This document shows, in pieces, positions 36,479 to 50,200 of a stretch of 64,000 bases of DNA. A model generated the notes under the pieces. The model saw nothing but the letters and a program-made list of their open reading frames with translations. It was not told the origin of the DNA and ran no database searches. Origin of the DNA: Sclerotinia nivalis (lineage: Eukaryota > Ascomycota > Leotiomycetes > Helotiales > Sclerotiniaceae); contig JAPEIS010000006.1 in NCBI GenBank assembly GCA_029531795.1, forward strand, positions 434,001 to 498,000, in the 5' to 3' direction. Position 1 is the stretch's first letter. The number at the start of each line of letters is the position of its first letter. The translations under genes and the position numbers were made by a program.

Positions 36479-39400
36479 GAGGTTGGGTTGGATTATGATA
36501 GTTTGCACAAGGCTTGAGTGTGTTTAGTGTGTCCCTTTAATTGATATCAGGTTTCATGAGAGTTTGAAGATTCTGGGGGCTGGATAATTAGGATTGAAAT
36601 GGGGAGTCAGGAATCAGGAATCGCGACTGGGGATGAAATCTTTCATGTATATGTTTTTCTAATCAATAATCAATAATCTACTAGCCTCTATCACAAACTC
36701 AACTCAACTTCGGAGGGCTGCTCTGTAATCTCTTTATAGTATCACTTGTCGGTTGCCGAGTTCATTGACTCAGTAATAGTTTTTTCTTTTTCTCTCACTC
36801 CACTCTATCTTCCTGTCATCCGACATCCGATAGGAAGAAAGAGGTCAGTATGGCGATCACTCTAATAGAGTATCTTTATTAGAGTCTTTTGGAAAACAGT
36901 CTTTATGCAAGGATTTCTTTTACCATTGTTGATAAAAAGACCTGATCACTAATGGGTACAATCCCCTTGTCTCTCTCCACCCATCCAATCGATGGCGCTA
37001 CAAGCTGTCTCAAACAAAGAACACTAATATCTTGCGTCGCCAACTTTATATATCATAACCATTCATGTAACTTTAATGAATAGTTAAGTAAAAAGATCTG
37101 ATAGCTATCACGACGAATATACGCCGGAGCAAAGTAAATTCTTATAAAAGAAGGGTATAATATTAACGTTGCAAAAGCTGTAATAGTCTCTTCCATGTTG
37201 ATGTCAACTACTTCTGGATGATCCATATGCGGAATGAGTAGCTTATCTTGTCAAGAGATGGAGTGGGTAGAGATGGATTTGCATTCTTGCGCGAGTCGAG
37301 GTACTAGTACTTCATGATACGGAGTTGTGTGAGGGGTGTAGGGATGGTCATGAGTGCAATTGGTGAGGTGATTGTAGGTTTAGAAAGAAATTATATTCTG
37401 TATGGATTTATTTCATAGCGGTTCAGGTGCTAGACAGAGTGGTAGAGTAACCTAGTAGATGTGCACGGAATTATATGGAAGGTATGAAGTAAGATGTTGC
37501 TGGGGTTGAGGGATTATTTCCCGGATATAGGTGTTCTCAGAGTTTATGGGAATGTGCTTGACTTTCTTGGGATTCGGAGATGGAGGTGGAACTTGCTTGA
37601 AGCTTCCTTCGTTATACTTTTTGACATTCATTCGTTAGGCAGCTTCCTCTTTCTCTGGTCAGCGTAGAATGTACTCACCACATGAACCTTACCATACCGA
37701 AGCCCAACCATACCAAACCAACGCGGCTATGGCGGCTGCGCACTATGAAGTAGGCATCTTTGTGCATGCGGCTGGAGTATATTTTGGGGGCTATTGGTTT
37801 GTTGGTTGTTGTTTGTTGTTTAATCATTTGATTATAATATAGCAATTGCAATATATATCGCTTGTAAATATTAGACTTGTTGGAACTAGAACTAATTGTT
37901 GGTCCCCACCAGTCCCCACCAGCACCCATCAGTAGGGCTAATAAAGGTACCATGACCATGACCCACCGTGAAACCGACATATACAATGTACATAAGGCTA
38001 GGACAACTTGTCTAGTATTTCTTCAATATTATAATAAGAATATATATAATAAGATAAGACTACATACAACTTGTCTAAATAAAACCGAGCCCGCCCTACG
38101 TTATCAATAAGCAAATGTAAATGGTAAATGGTAAATGGTAAATGGTAAGCATTCCAGGTATATTTTCTTACCCGGGGCCCATCCATACAACGTTCTTCAA
38201 CTTTCAATCCAAAGTTGGTGGGTGGTTGGTCTTACCTAGTAGTAGTAATCATAAACGCTCGTATACCGGATGTATATGCCATGAATCCGCGTCGGAGAAA
38301 TAAGTTACGATGACAGATTTATCTGTTGGTGAAATATAAGGTAGGGAATCCTCGAGATACGAATATCTCATGTCTAGTTCTAATACCTAGTCCTCTTGTC
38401 CAATTCAATCGCATCAAGTTCTAATTTATAACTGACTCCTGACATCTGGCTCTTATACCCCATACAGTAAGGTTAAGTAAATCACATCTCGCATCTCGCT
38501 TTCACATCTATTCTATTCTATTCCCTCCTCAAATGCGCATCCAAGATTCCAAGAATTCCAAGATAGATTTCAAATCTCACCTCATCCCTAACTCTAACTT
38601 TTCAACCCTCCAACCTTCCTATATCCATCAAAGCAAGAGGCCTACCTCCCAATTTAAATCTAAATCTAAATCTGCCCGGAAATCTAAATCCATCCATCCA
38701 TCTATTAACGCATCCACACCATAGTTCTAAATCAATGACCTCACGATTTATAAAACCGCTCCCAAACTTAGCAATCGCCAATCTTCAATCCCCAACATCC
38801 ATCCAACCAACATCCAATACACTACCCCTCCCTCCCTTCCACGCATAAACATTGTTTCAACCCCAAGCAAGCCATTTGCAAGGATTCCACACATCCAAAT
38901 CCAGCATCACACACATCCACAAACAAGGTACCGGTACCTACTCGCAAACTTCAATATCCATATCTACATCCATCTACAACCACCTTTTCACTTATTTCTC
39001 ACTTCCTTCCCACTTCTTCACCAGGACTAACCCTACATAAAACAAAAATAAGAACAAAAACAAAAACTTAAAAAAAATTCCCCAAAAAAAGTCGTGGCAT
39101 TAAAGAAAATCCATCCATACCCTCCATCCATACCCTCCATACCTTCCCTCTCCCTCTCCCTCCTTCCTCCTCCCTCCTAGTAAAATATCCCAGCATACAT
39201 CTAGATCTGTCAGATATAACATCTGTGATATATATAATATTCAAATCAACTCACCAACGATTTTAATAATATATAAAATTCAAAAGTCATCATCTACCTT
39301 TACAACTTTTGTATTTCCATTCCCATTTCCATTTTCTATTTTTCATTTTCCACAAATACTATAAATACTATAAATACCTATCTACCTACACTAAACAATA

Positions 39401-39841
39401 TTACAAAGGAGGTACGTAAGTAATCTTATATTTTCCGTCCGTCCATCCTCTCGCATTATATCTCCTCACCCTGCCACAACACAACACAGCATAGCATAGC
39501 CAAGCCAAGCCAAGCCGTCAGACCCAAAGATAACCTTATGAGAAGTGATGTATATAAATTAAGACAAAGTAATGCCGCAGTGAACATGTCAAAGTTATGC
39601 TTATGTTGCTACTTTTATGCTTAAGCCTATCCATAACCCTACCTACTACGTAGAAAATACGCCAATCCATTCCTCAATCCCATGAGAATCCCTTCCCAAG
39701 AACGCCTAAATGCATCTCCGTCTGACTTCATCTCTGGCTTTATGCATCATGCATCATGCACGTTAAACAATACACACGTGAATGTCGGAAGGAAACCAAG
39801 AGTATTCAATCTACTTTTCATCTCAAAGCATGATTTTCCCC
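36479..39841. other. Convergent spacer between helicase and HRD1 genes
   Basis: 3.4 kb between converging 3' ends. From about 38.4 to 39.4 kb the + strand is C/T/A-rich and G-poor, like the 19.6-21.4 kb spacer, with AAATCT and CCATCC repeats. Short frames here are low-complexity. No gene seen. Confidence 0.65.
38117..38148. repeat. (GTAAATG)4 array
   Basis: Four perfect 7-bp units followed by a partial copy. Confidence 0.9.
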
Positions 39842-42584
39842 TCATTCCTCCTCATCTACTGTATCCTCCACTGTCGCCGCCTTGGCTTTTCCTTTCTCCC
39901 GTCTCCTCATCTCACCATCTTCGTCTAATCTTGGCTCATTAGGTTCTGCTGAACTACTAGTTGATTCACCAGTGCCTGTAATCTCATCGAGAGAAACATG
40001 AGGATTTAAATTTTCTCTCCCATGATGTGGAGGTAAAGTTGTCACTGAACGAGAACCATCAAAATTTTGATTACCCGCCAAATTTGATCCCGAAAATAGT
40101 TGTGAATTACCCCAATTAGGTAAATTAGGAGGATTAGCAAATGGATTTGTATTTGTAGATGAAGTAGTTGTAGACGTCGATTGGTCAGCCGAAATAGACG
40201 GCGGAGTATCACTGGCGTTTGTTTCAGAAAAATCAACCGAACCGGCTTGCGAGTGAACTTGTTCGGTATTGATTGGTGTGGCGCTATTATTAGAAGTTTC
40301 ACCTCCCACATTTACAGGGCTGACTAAATTTTGTGTAGATGTGGAGGCTATGATGGGGTCATCAGATGTTGATGTTGCTGCAGGTCCTGTCCATGTCTCT
40401 GATGTTCCTGCTTGGCCAGGTAAATGGGTATTGTGTAGCCTTTCCAATGGGAGAAGTGACCAGCCTTCTGGTATGACAACTCCAGGTGGAAGGTCATCAC
40501 TACCTGATGGTATTGCTGAGGTATTGGGCCGTACGCCATGTCTGTAAATTTGTGGCAGACTTGTTGTTCGGCTACTGAATGAAGGGGCGATTTGAGGCGG
40601 ATTCTGAAAGTTGGGTATCTGGGGCAATTGCGGTAAGGGGAAGTGTGCGGCGTAAGGATCCAAGGCGTTATTTTGTAAAGTTCTCAGTCTTGCTAATTCG
40701 CCTTGTAACAATTGGACAACCGACAGCTGTTGTTGAGCCAACTGCAAGTTTCGAATTTCTTGGGCGACTTGTTGTTCGAGTTCTTCTAAATGTTGTTGTA
40801 GTTGGTCAGGTGGTATTGCGATGTGCTCTCCAGTATTCACAAGAGGTTGTTGGGCTTGAGGCTGAGCTCGACGGGGAATACCCAATTCCAAGCCATAAAC
40901 TCTAGGTCCTGCACCTGCGGCATTTGCTTGACCTCCTGGAGGATTTTGAAGGCCAGCGAAATCATTAAGATTCGCTTGCCCAAAACCTACTCTGATTGGT
41001 CCAAGATTAAGCATACGCATTCCGCGGCCACGACCAGGAGCTGCTGGTGGTTGTGCACCTGCAGGTCCATCTTGTTGACCGGGAGCAGGTTGATTAGCTC
41101 TTGCATTTCGATTGGCATTGGCTTGTGCATCTTGAGGAGTTTCTACCACAGGACTTCGACATGTTGGGCATACTTGTTGTCTTTCAAGCCAACTCTTCAA
41201 ACAACCTAGATGAAGAATATGACCACAAGGTAACTTCTTCGGTCTTGTACGTTCGTTGACACTACCTGGTCTGGGTTGTGCTCCAGCAGGTACCGGTGGA
41301 TTTGTTACAGACCAAGGTCGCATTTCTTCGCGACATATAATGCATGTATCTTCCCTCTGAATATCCTCAACGGTCGCATCTTCATATCTTGAATTCATAT
41401 CGTGAGTCGCTCTGCGGTATCTTAAGAATGCGGTAAGTCGTTTGACGAATGATCTTGCCGTAACAAATAGATCTCGCATAATGTGTATAGGTAGACCGTA
41501 GAACGTGAAAAGGATGAAGAAGAATGATGAGTAGATGGATAACTTCATGAAGTCTATTTCAAAATTAGCAAAAGCAAAAAGGTAAAATCCGTTTGTTTAT
41601 AAGCTTACCGGTTATCAAATCAAGGGTCAAAACCCATTGACCCTTTGCTTCCCATCCCGGAACTTCAATATCCATTTCTTCAACATCGTCCTCCGAGGGT
41701 AAAGGTGTAGTAGGCTCTTGATAATTCTCACCAGCTTCCGCGCGCGCGATTTCTCTCTGCCTGATAATCTCTGCCCTCTCCTCCCTTACCTCTCTCTTTC
41801 TCTCAATTAGTCTCTCTTGTGTCTGCTTCTTAACTACCCTCGATTCCATCACCGAGATGATATATCTACAAGCTGTGGAAGAACTTGAGACAGTTAAAAC
41901 CGCAAACTCAAACAGGAACATGACCATCATATTCGGCCTCGCCTGTTGAATCACCGTATTAATTGTATAACTCATCAACCATGCATCATACAAGACCGAA
42001 ATCGCCAAAGATATGGATAATCGAATATGGAAGAGTTTCGGATTGGCAGGTGGTTGTTGTTCTAAGATCTCAACTCTTCCATCACCTATCCATCCCCAGA
42101 CTTTGCCGGTAAGAAGAGCGACAAACATTACGAGGAACCAAGCCCCAACTTCTTCCCTGAATATGGTCATGGCAAGGCATGTTTCTGTGATGGCGAACCA
42201 AGCTTTCTCATATAATTGTTCGATTTCGATGGGACGAAGAGGGCCGTAGCAGAGTCGTTGAAGTCCGTACATGAAACTGGAAAAGACAAATAGAATCTAA
42301 GATATGTCAGCAAACGGAAGCTTCGGCGGGGTGGTGTCGCAAAAAGTGAGAATAGGAAATCTGATTTAGAGCATACCAAATTGATCAGGATCTATAAAAA
42401 GTTAGTAATGCCCGTCGAATCAAGAGTTTGAAGCTCAGGATTTACATACCATCAGACACAAATTACTTTGCGCGAGGTAAACACATGCTGAATAGAAGTT
42501 TGCGCGCTGATGAAAAGCGGAAAGAACCACTCCACCCGCCAAAGCAGTGGAGATACCAGCATACCAAGCAAGTCTTGAACCCAT
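39842..42584 (-). CDS. HRD1: HRD1 (SYVN1) RING E3 ubiquitin ligase of ER-associated degradation
   Basis: ER-membrane ubiquitin ligase and retrotranslocation channel for misfolded proteins. Exons are 42584-42450, 42391-42377, 42296-41609 and 41553-39842 (introns 58, 80 and 55 nt); 849 residues, the usual size in filamentous fungi. Start [10 protein letters not shown]. The N-terminal half is multi-pass membrane and carries the HRD1 hallmarks YGPLRPIE and [15 protein letters not shown], then a basic helix. The RING-H2 begins near residue 349 (TCIICREEM ... [16 protein letters not shown] ... CPTCRSPV). The C-terminal ~440 residues are disordered, rich in Gln, Pro, Ser and Asn. Exon 2 is only 15 nt (five codons, ILINL), but the surrounding residues match the family so well that I trust it. 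An 88-codon ATG frame lies upstream at 42721-42987. Confidence 0.95.
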
Positions 42585-42720
42585 TGTGCCTCTGCTCAAC
42601 AATCAACCTGCGAACCAGTGGAGTTGGGAGATGGGAGCTCTAGCTCCAAGCTTCAAGCTTCAAGCTTTATGTATATGTGGCGTGCTCAATGCTCAATCGG
42701 AAAGCTGCAATCAAGTGAGT

Positions 42721-42987
42721 TCAAAAGTATCCGTATCCTCTTTGCCAATACTCTTGTATGTGAATTAAATACCCATTCTCATACTTAGCATTTTCTGGTA
42801 AAGGAAATTGGTATGTTCTACCAGGAGTTGTTATATTGATTATTATTGATGATGAATAGAACTGGCCACGTTCTGCGGTTACGGATAAGAGCTGTGGCGT
42901 TAGAGACTGTTGGAAAGTGTGGCTCGTGCTTTCTTTATCTCGGCTGATTAACGGGAAAATGAGTGGTGAAGAACGACGATAAGCCAT
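42721..42987 (-). CDS. Possible upstream ORF or small gene ahead of HRD1
   Basis: 88 codons from a true ATG (MAYRRSSPLIF) to TGA, ending 136 nt before the HRD1 start on the same strand. Amino-acid composition is ordinary rather than low-complexity, with no signal peptide, membrane helix or known motif. A possible 3' splice site (ttgattgcag, about 42710) lies just after it. It could be a regulatory upstream ORF in the HRD1 leader, a separate small gene, or chance. Confidence 0.3.
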   Translation of the reverse strand: MAYRRSSPLIFPLISRDKESTSHTFQQSLTPQLLSVTAERGQFYSSSIIINITTPGRTYQFPLPENAKYENGYLIHIQEYWQRGYGYF

Positions 42988-44872
42988 GATTTAAAGACTA
43001 CCTAGTATTTGTATATCTGTATATGGAATTAGATTCAATATCTTTTCATTGTGAAGGTGAATCGAAATATTCCTACAGTACCAGGGATGTATAAGAATAC
43101 AGCAATACTAAGCATGGACTTTGAGGGAATATGGAGATATTCATCACATCTACCCCGCTACTAGCCAGCTGCAACTCACGAGGTTATCACATTCCCCTTT
43201 ATACTATATCTCATCCAAATACATGAATTCATACTATTATCATTTATTACCAGTTTTAAGATAACGGGCCTCCCTGTCCCATGAATTAAGAACACTGCAT
43301 GCTCGATCCTCAAATCTTGGACATTATAAAGCAATCGATAGCTGCATGGCTTATCCCCATCCTTAGCCTCGATCTAGTTCCTACTCCTGTTCATCTCTAC
43401 AATATCTATCGACTTGCCAAGACCAGCCGACATCAAGAAAAGTCATTACTCTCCACGACTCTCGTCTATGCACACCATACCACACCACACCACAACATAT
43501 CAGAACATCCGCTCTCAACCCTACCTACCTGAGATCTTACACTTCAACCTCACATCACCATCCTCTACTCTACCCAATACCACCCAGTCAACATCACATC
43601 GCCACAAACCAATAAATCCATCTTCCCTACCTCCCAGCTCCCATCTCTCACCTCCCAGCTCCCTACCTCCCAACCCCCATCTCTCTCATCTCTCTCCCAG
43701 CTCCCCACCAACCCCTCCTCACCAGGAACCCCATCCTCGGCATCTCCAACCAACGCATACTCATAAGTGATAGTGATCACCCACGGCAGCCACCAAACGC
43801 CCATCACGCTCAATCCAACCATACGCATAAAATTCGCATAGCATGCGCATAAAGCATGCATAAAGCATACACATACGACATGCACCAGACCAGAACGATC
43901 CGAATCCGCGCTCGCCCTAGATCGCCTCATCTTCATGGGGGATCTCGCTTGCATTCCCTGGAAGATGTGTGATCAATTAAGTTTACTCATACGTGCAGGG
44001 AGGCTTTTACGTCAATTTCTCAATCTACCCATCACATCAATGCCGATCATGATCGACATGGCGTACAGGACCAGCAATCGGATTTCCAATTTTCAGCACT
44101 GGAAGAAAGATCCAAGGCGAATCATACATACAGCTGACAATTTTCACGCAAAAATTAAAAATAAAAGAAAAAGATCCAAGACACATCTGAGATAATGCAG
44201 TATGAAGTTTGAGTTGAGAGACCAATGCTCTTCATTCATTCCTAGATTCCTAGAATAGACTAACTATTACTTTACTTTACTTCCAATCATTCACATACAG
44301 TAATAAAGTAACGCAGTAATGTCCTGCTAGCCACCCTCACCCCTCCAATGCAATCGCCTTCTCTCCCCAAAATACATCACAAAAAATGGACCAGCCAAAA
44401 TAGCGATCTTACACCTCCATTTCCATTCATCCCCCCAGAAGTCCCACCTGATAAAAAAAAATAGAACTCCCATAACAAAACTCTGTTTGATGCATATGCA
44501 ATAGATAATGCGAGTAGGTAGAAAAGAGAAAGAAAAGAGCACATTCGCGACTTTTATCTTATCCTTACTACACCGTCCATATTCCCGATACATGTGATAT
44601 GATATTGTATAAGAGTTTCGAGAAAAAAGAAAGAAAAATAATAAAAAAATAAAAAAATTGGTATCGTCCCGCCCCGTTAAAAGTAGTAAATAGTATATAT
44701 CTCCCCTTAAGATATATATGTAAATGGTATCCAAAGCGCCGATATAAAGCATATGCAAAATGCTCCAATGCATACGAGCAAAATCATAATAAATAAAAAA
44801 AGCCCCTCTCATAACCTCATAACAAAAAAGTAGAGTGCGAAAAGTCAAAAAGAGCAAAGAGGAGAGAAGAAA
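42988..44872. other. Spacer between HRD1 and the C2H2 factor gene
   Basis: 1.9 kb. It holds a C-rich + strand tract at 43.4-43.8 kb with CACCTCCCAGCTCC-type repeats. At its right end is the likely 3' UTR of the C2H2 gene, where a minus-strand frame (44327-44857) rich in Phe and Tyr comes from T-rich DNA and is not credible as a gene. Confidence 0.6.
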
Positions 44873-47238
44873 TTACATCTCCCTCTTAACCTCCATCAAC
44901 TTCTCCAAATCCATGCCCGTCAAATCATCCGCGATCCAAGGACCCTTCTCCTCATCCGTAGCATTGTGAAACGCCTCCGCTCTCCTCATAGTTTGCACAT
45001 CGAGATCGGTAACGTAGGCTTTTTCATCGCCAAGCTTGATGCGTACCTCATAGTCGGTATCGAGCATCATGTCATCTTTCCAGAGACGACGAGGTCCATC
45101 AAAGACGGTAAGAACGCGCTTCTTCATCTTCATTTGAGATGTAGGACATCCCCATGATGAAGGATAGTCCTTGCGCTTCTTGCGACCCTTGGTATTTAGA
45201 GTAACGCCACCTTTGGAGTGTGTCATTCCTCTGGACTTTTGGACACCGTTGGGTGGATTGCGGTTTTGACGACCTTTTCGGGATGTACGGGTGCGGATGG
45301 TGTAATCGTCATCGTTTTCATCGTCTACTTCTTCCTCGTCCTCGTCTTCGGCTGTTGGGTAAACATTGGTTATGACTGGGAGGGCGTTGTTGCGGAGGGT
45401 TTCGTGAACATCGTGATCTTGTTCGACCTCTGCAAGACGACGAGCATTTATCGCCTCAGATGGCTCCTCTTGTTGAACAATGCGAAGAACACAGTCATCA
45501 AGATGCTCATAGAAGTCTTGAGCATTGCTAAAGGTTGCCGAACAAGTAGAACACTTTCCGGTAGCATCTGGTGCATATCCAGAGAGCTTCTTTCCACTGT
45601 TGATGTTTGCGGAAGTCTTCTTGCGGCTATTTGGTGGAGTTTGCTCCACTGCATGTACTGAAGTAAGATGTCTCTTGAAGACATCAGCGCGATTAAAGGA
45701 TTTTTCTGCTGCAGATCCGGAACCTGGGCAGAAACCACATACCATTGTCCCTTTGTAATGGGTCAAGGTGTGGCGATTTTTGTCGTATTTTCGAGCGAAG
45801 CCCTTAACGTGGTAATCACATGTCTGTATGGGACATTTTTCCGGGCGCTCATTTTGATGTGTTAACATGTGGGCTTTAAGATCTTTGAAGACCTTCCCAC
45901 ATTCTGGCCAAGTGCAACGACCCTTTTCATTTGAATCTTCACCACTGAAGTTACCATCTTGAGAACCGTATGATTGATGGGAAATCGTCAAAGATGGTCG
46001 TCTAACCATTGGTGGTGGGTATGGATAATATTGAGAGCCCAAATAAGGGCTTGCGCTATCGGCCTTGGCAGGTCCAGGACTTCTTGAAGAGAGTTGAGAT
46101 GGTGATGGAGATGTAGGGTACATTGGTGCTTGATAAGGGGATAATTCAGCTTGTCCAATAGCGGATGTTGGGCGAGTGGCAGAGAAGGGAGCGTGTAGAA
46201 TAGATGGGTCTAGAATCCAACTGTTAGTATGAAACTCTTTTTAGTTTGCTTGGCGAAGAAAAGATAAAGCTAGTGCCGGAATTGACAGAGAGAAAACACA
46301 CAAGAAGACTGGAGAGGAGCAACAAAATTGCCACTAGATTGAGAAAAGAAAGGAGACTGTTGATATGAAGAATAAGATGATGTCGGTTCCGAAGTAAATG
46401 TTTGCGCTAGTGAAGTAGTGACGGGAGACAATCTTGTCCCCTGACTACGACTAGCGCTGGTTGGAGATGGGAAAAAAGGCGCATGAAAACTTGAGGATGA
46501 TCCACAAGATACAGGAGAGATTGAAAGCGCAGAAACATGAGAAGATTGCAAACTTCCTTCTCTAGAAGACTTCCGAAACGCACTAACAGGTGTAATTGGC
46601 GAAGCAATTGATCGCGAAGAATCCGTTGGAGTATAAATATTATGAATAGGAGATGAAGAAGAAAAAGATTCCAAGTGGGATGAAGAGAAAGAACTATTTT
46701 GACGAGGTGCAGATCTAAAGACATTTTCACACTCACCAACAAAGCCTGGTTTGGCCGAATTGAAATCTACAGTAAAGTCTTCCATACCTGCAGAGAAGTT
46801 GTAGTCGGTTCCTTGACCAAAGTTATCGTAATTAACGATACTTGGATTAATGCCGAGTCCAGAACCCCACTCAGGTACCGACACCATATGTCCGTTGTTT
46901 GAATTTGGGGAGCCAATGGTTGAGGATGTTGCAGAAGGTCCACTCGCTGTGGAGTAATTTGAAGGCGCAGCGCCTCTAAGCTCCGGCGACTCCATGAAAT
47001 TTTGGGGAACTTCGCTATACATTGTTGTGGAGTCGAATCCGGTGCTGGTAGGATAAACATCTTGTGTTCTCGGGTATGCATATGAAGCGTCGTGTTCAAT
47101 GTGGAAGTTTGGCACGCCATTGTATGGGAATTGAGGGGAATACATGTTTGCTTCGGGGAAGAGAGGAAAGTCGTTTTCGTTTTGGTTGCCCATGTGTCGC
47201 GAAAGCATATGGAATGAGTGATCGGATACAGAGACCAT
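44873..47238 (-). CDS. C2H2 zinc-finger transcription factor
   Basis: Probable nuclear DNA-binding regulator; I cannot assign an orthologue. Exons are 47238-46302 and 46209-44873 with a 92-nt intron (branch CTAAC); 757 residues. Start MVSVSDHSF. Residues 1-400 are disordered, rich in Ser, Pro and Tyr, and look like an activation region. Cys/His fingers follow from about 408: CTWPECGKVF...H-x3-H; CPIQTC...H-x3-H; CGFC with a long GSGSAAEKS insert before RHLTSVH; and CSTC...HLDDC, which ends in Cys instead of His. An acidic run (EDEDEEEVDDENDDD) and a basic run (KGRKKRKD) come next, then a conserved-looking C-terminal region starting WGCPTSQMKMKKRVL. The donor GTGTGT is the only one that keeps the frame. 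Confidence 0.88.
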
Positions 47239-50200
47239 GTTGGGTTGTGCTAGTTTTGTTTTGAAGACGGTGATGGCTGGCTATTTTGTCTTGGGGTGAT
47301 AGCCACACTTATCGCCGACTAGATATGCCAATCAGTAAACTGCTTCACGGACCATCCTCCCAAGGTTGTATGCGAACTACCTTTGATTCCTTTGGAGCTC
47401 CAGTATGAGAGTGTAGTTGAGTATGGTTTCTTATGATGTTGTATGTTGAAGAAGATTGGTAATGTATATATGCTTTGTGAAGATGTTGTGCAAGCTGTTG
47501 CAGATACTTGGGAATAGTTGAACCAAGGTAGTATTTTGGGTTTAGAGATATGATCTGAGACAGGAAGCCGATGAAAGAAGCCGACGTAAGAAGAAGGCGA
47601 GGCGCGGAGAATATATATATAAGGTATGATGAGTGAGATATGGTTGACGAGTGACAAAAAAGTAATGTAAGGTTTAGTTTAGGTAGAAGGTGTAAGATTA
47701 GGTATGATGCAGTAGTTCGGGGAGGATGATTGATGCTTTTCCAAGGTTGATGTGTTTATTGCCAAGCAGGAGAGCGGGATGTATATCAGTGTTTGTAGTA
47801 GTTTGGTAAAGTCTGTTTATGTATTTTTGAATCCTAGTGGTATGATATGGAGTAGATATGGGGTGGATAGTGTATGATGTGTATGGTGAAGGATGAGCAT
47901 GAACATGAACATGTTCCTTTTCTAGGAAGTTGGGGGCAGCTTGAGGATTAATATTATATTATAATATTGGTGGTATGGAGATGTAATGGGACTTGTCTAG
48001 TGAGATCAAAAACTCAAAATTACCAGGTATGGAGTAGTTTTGGACGAGAGAGGATAAGAGGGCTTCAAAAAATGGCCGACCCAAAAGAATGCAAGATGCT
48101 AAGCCCGGCGATGAAGCATGGACATGGGGATAGTGTTGAACCTTGAGATTGGGACATGGGCTTTGAGCAAATCATTTTCAGGGATTTTTCTTGGTATAAA
48201 ATGTCTTTCCCTCTTTTGCCCTAAACTATTACTGTCCAATAATCATGGCAAGTCCCGATTTGACTACAATACCCCAGAGAGGCCCTGCGGGAAGTAACTA
48301 TACCTAATTAATTATTAGTGAAGACCTGTCTACAGTTAGATACATATCCGGAAGTATCTAAAGTAGGTACAGTACGTACGATAGATACCACTGGTAAGGT
48401 ACAAGTATAATTGCTACAAGTCTAAAGCCCAAAATAATAGAAAAACCCGCTGGAAATCCCCATATCCAGAGTAGCAGTACATCTTGATGAAATTAGTCCC
48501 CGATTGATGGAACTAGCTAAAAGTCTAAAATGTTTCCTTCCTTTAGACGAAAATCATCACAGACCACCCGAGTGACAGATTGACAGAACAGACCAGTTCG
48601 TTCATTCACATACCTGTACCTAGATTCAAAACCTTTCCCAAAATCAAAAACAGCACAGCACATTGTGGCTTCTTTTTCCATGGCCTCGGTCTGGTCGCTC
48701 CTTATTTCACCGCAGTGTATGCATAACGATTAGTGCACCAAAAACCAAGCAAATGCATGTAAAAATCCACAAAATCTATTCGCACACCACTATTCCACAC
48801 AACACAACAGGCACCAAAAAATCATACACAGCCTTACCCGAATGCATCTGGCAAAATGTATGGCTGACTTTTTATTTTTCTGGGCATACCCATCTTTACA
48901 ACCTTGCACCTCGCACACAGGATCTCAATAACCCTTAGGGGTAACTTGCATTATTAGTGGCCGCCTGGAATCTCCGTCCCACCATCGCCCATCTCCGTCT
49001 AGTCGGTCAAGGCTCGCTCCACTTCCCTATCTATTGCCAAACCATTTGTGAACACACACACACACATCATATCACGCACCCTAATATACAAGGACAAAAG
49101 TTCATTTGCACAGTTAGTTTGGGGTAAGATTACGAAAGGGTGCTTAGGCCAAAGGAAAGAGATGAGATATCGTAGAAGCGCCAACCAAACCATGGAAACT
49201 CGGAAATCACTAGACAAACGTGCTAAGAATCATGGCTCCCCTGTCACTGGTCCCTCCCGAGACTAAAGATTGATTACCATCAGAAAAAGCTACTGGGACA
49301 GGGAACATCTTGGGATGATTTACGATGTGGGATGTGTGTGGATATGTACCGTACAACCAAACATGGCTTCGACAGTGTTGTACCTCCCACAAAACAATTA
49401 AAATGCTCGAGAATTGATATCATGGTGTCAACGTCAAGTGTGGGTAAAATTATCAAAGGGGAAAATGTTGCGAGCGAGCGAGCCAATGGTCTACAAATCG
49501 CAACAAAATGATGTTCCTTCCCCCCCCGTCACTCTTCATCATTGATTCATATCAAGTGATGTGCGACGAGCAACCCCCCTTCATGTAGATCTTTCTTTCC
49601 TTCCCAGTTTTCTCCCGATCCGGGTGGGGAAATCCCATTAGAGTTGACTGAACCCTGTCTCATTCGCTTGCTTTCGCTACTCTTAGACAAATAAGGCGAA
49701 TTAGGTGGGGTTCGATGCTTGTAAATCTGTGGCTAGATCTTCACTGTTCCCAAAAGAGACATTTCGTTTTAGAACACTTTCATTTGAAGGAGTTGAAATC
49801 TTGAGTTACATCGTTACCCATCGACGAGACAATAAAACACACCTCAATATCTGTACAAACATGCTTTAATTTATTTAACCATGCACTCCTCGGGTGATCG
49901 ACGAAAGGTACATTTTATTGTTGCCTGGATGCAATAGTACCGAGAATGATCGATTCGTCAATTAAATGAACACATGGTGACAGGAAATAGATCTGGAATT
50001 ATATCGGTTGAAATTGAGGGTGACAATTCGCAAAGTAAATACCTAGGTTAGGGGGTTAAGGAGTTGTAGGATCAATTATCATCTAGGTATTTGAAAATTA
50101 TATACCAATGCAAACTCTCGCGACCGCCACCGAATACAAATGTGTATCTGCAAATGCTTCAAACTAGTGTTACCCTCCTTTTCGATCAAAACTCTATGAC

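Noticed and set aside
44327..44857. 176-codon minus frame rich in Phe, Tyr and Ile
   Set aside because: It arises from T-rich sequence in the likely 3' UTR of the C2H2 gene and has no plausible domain.
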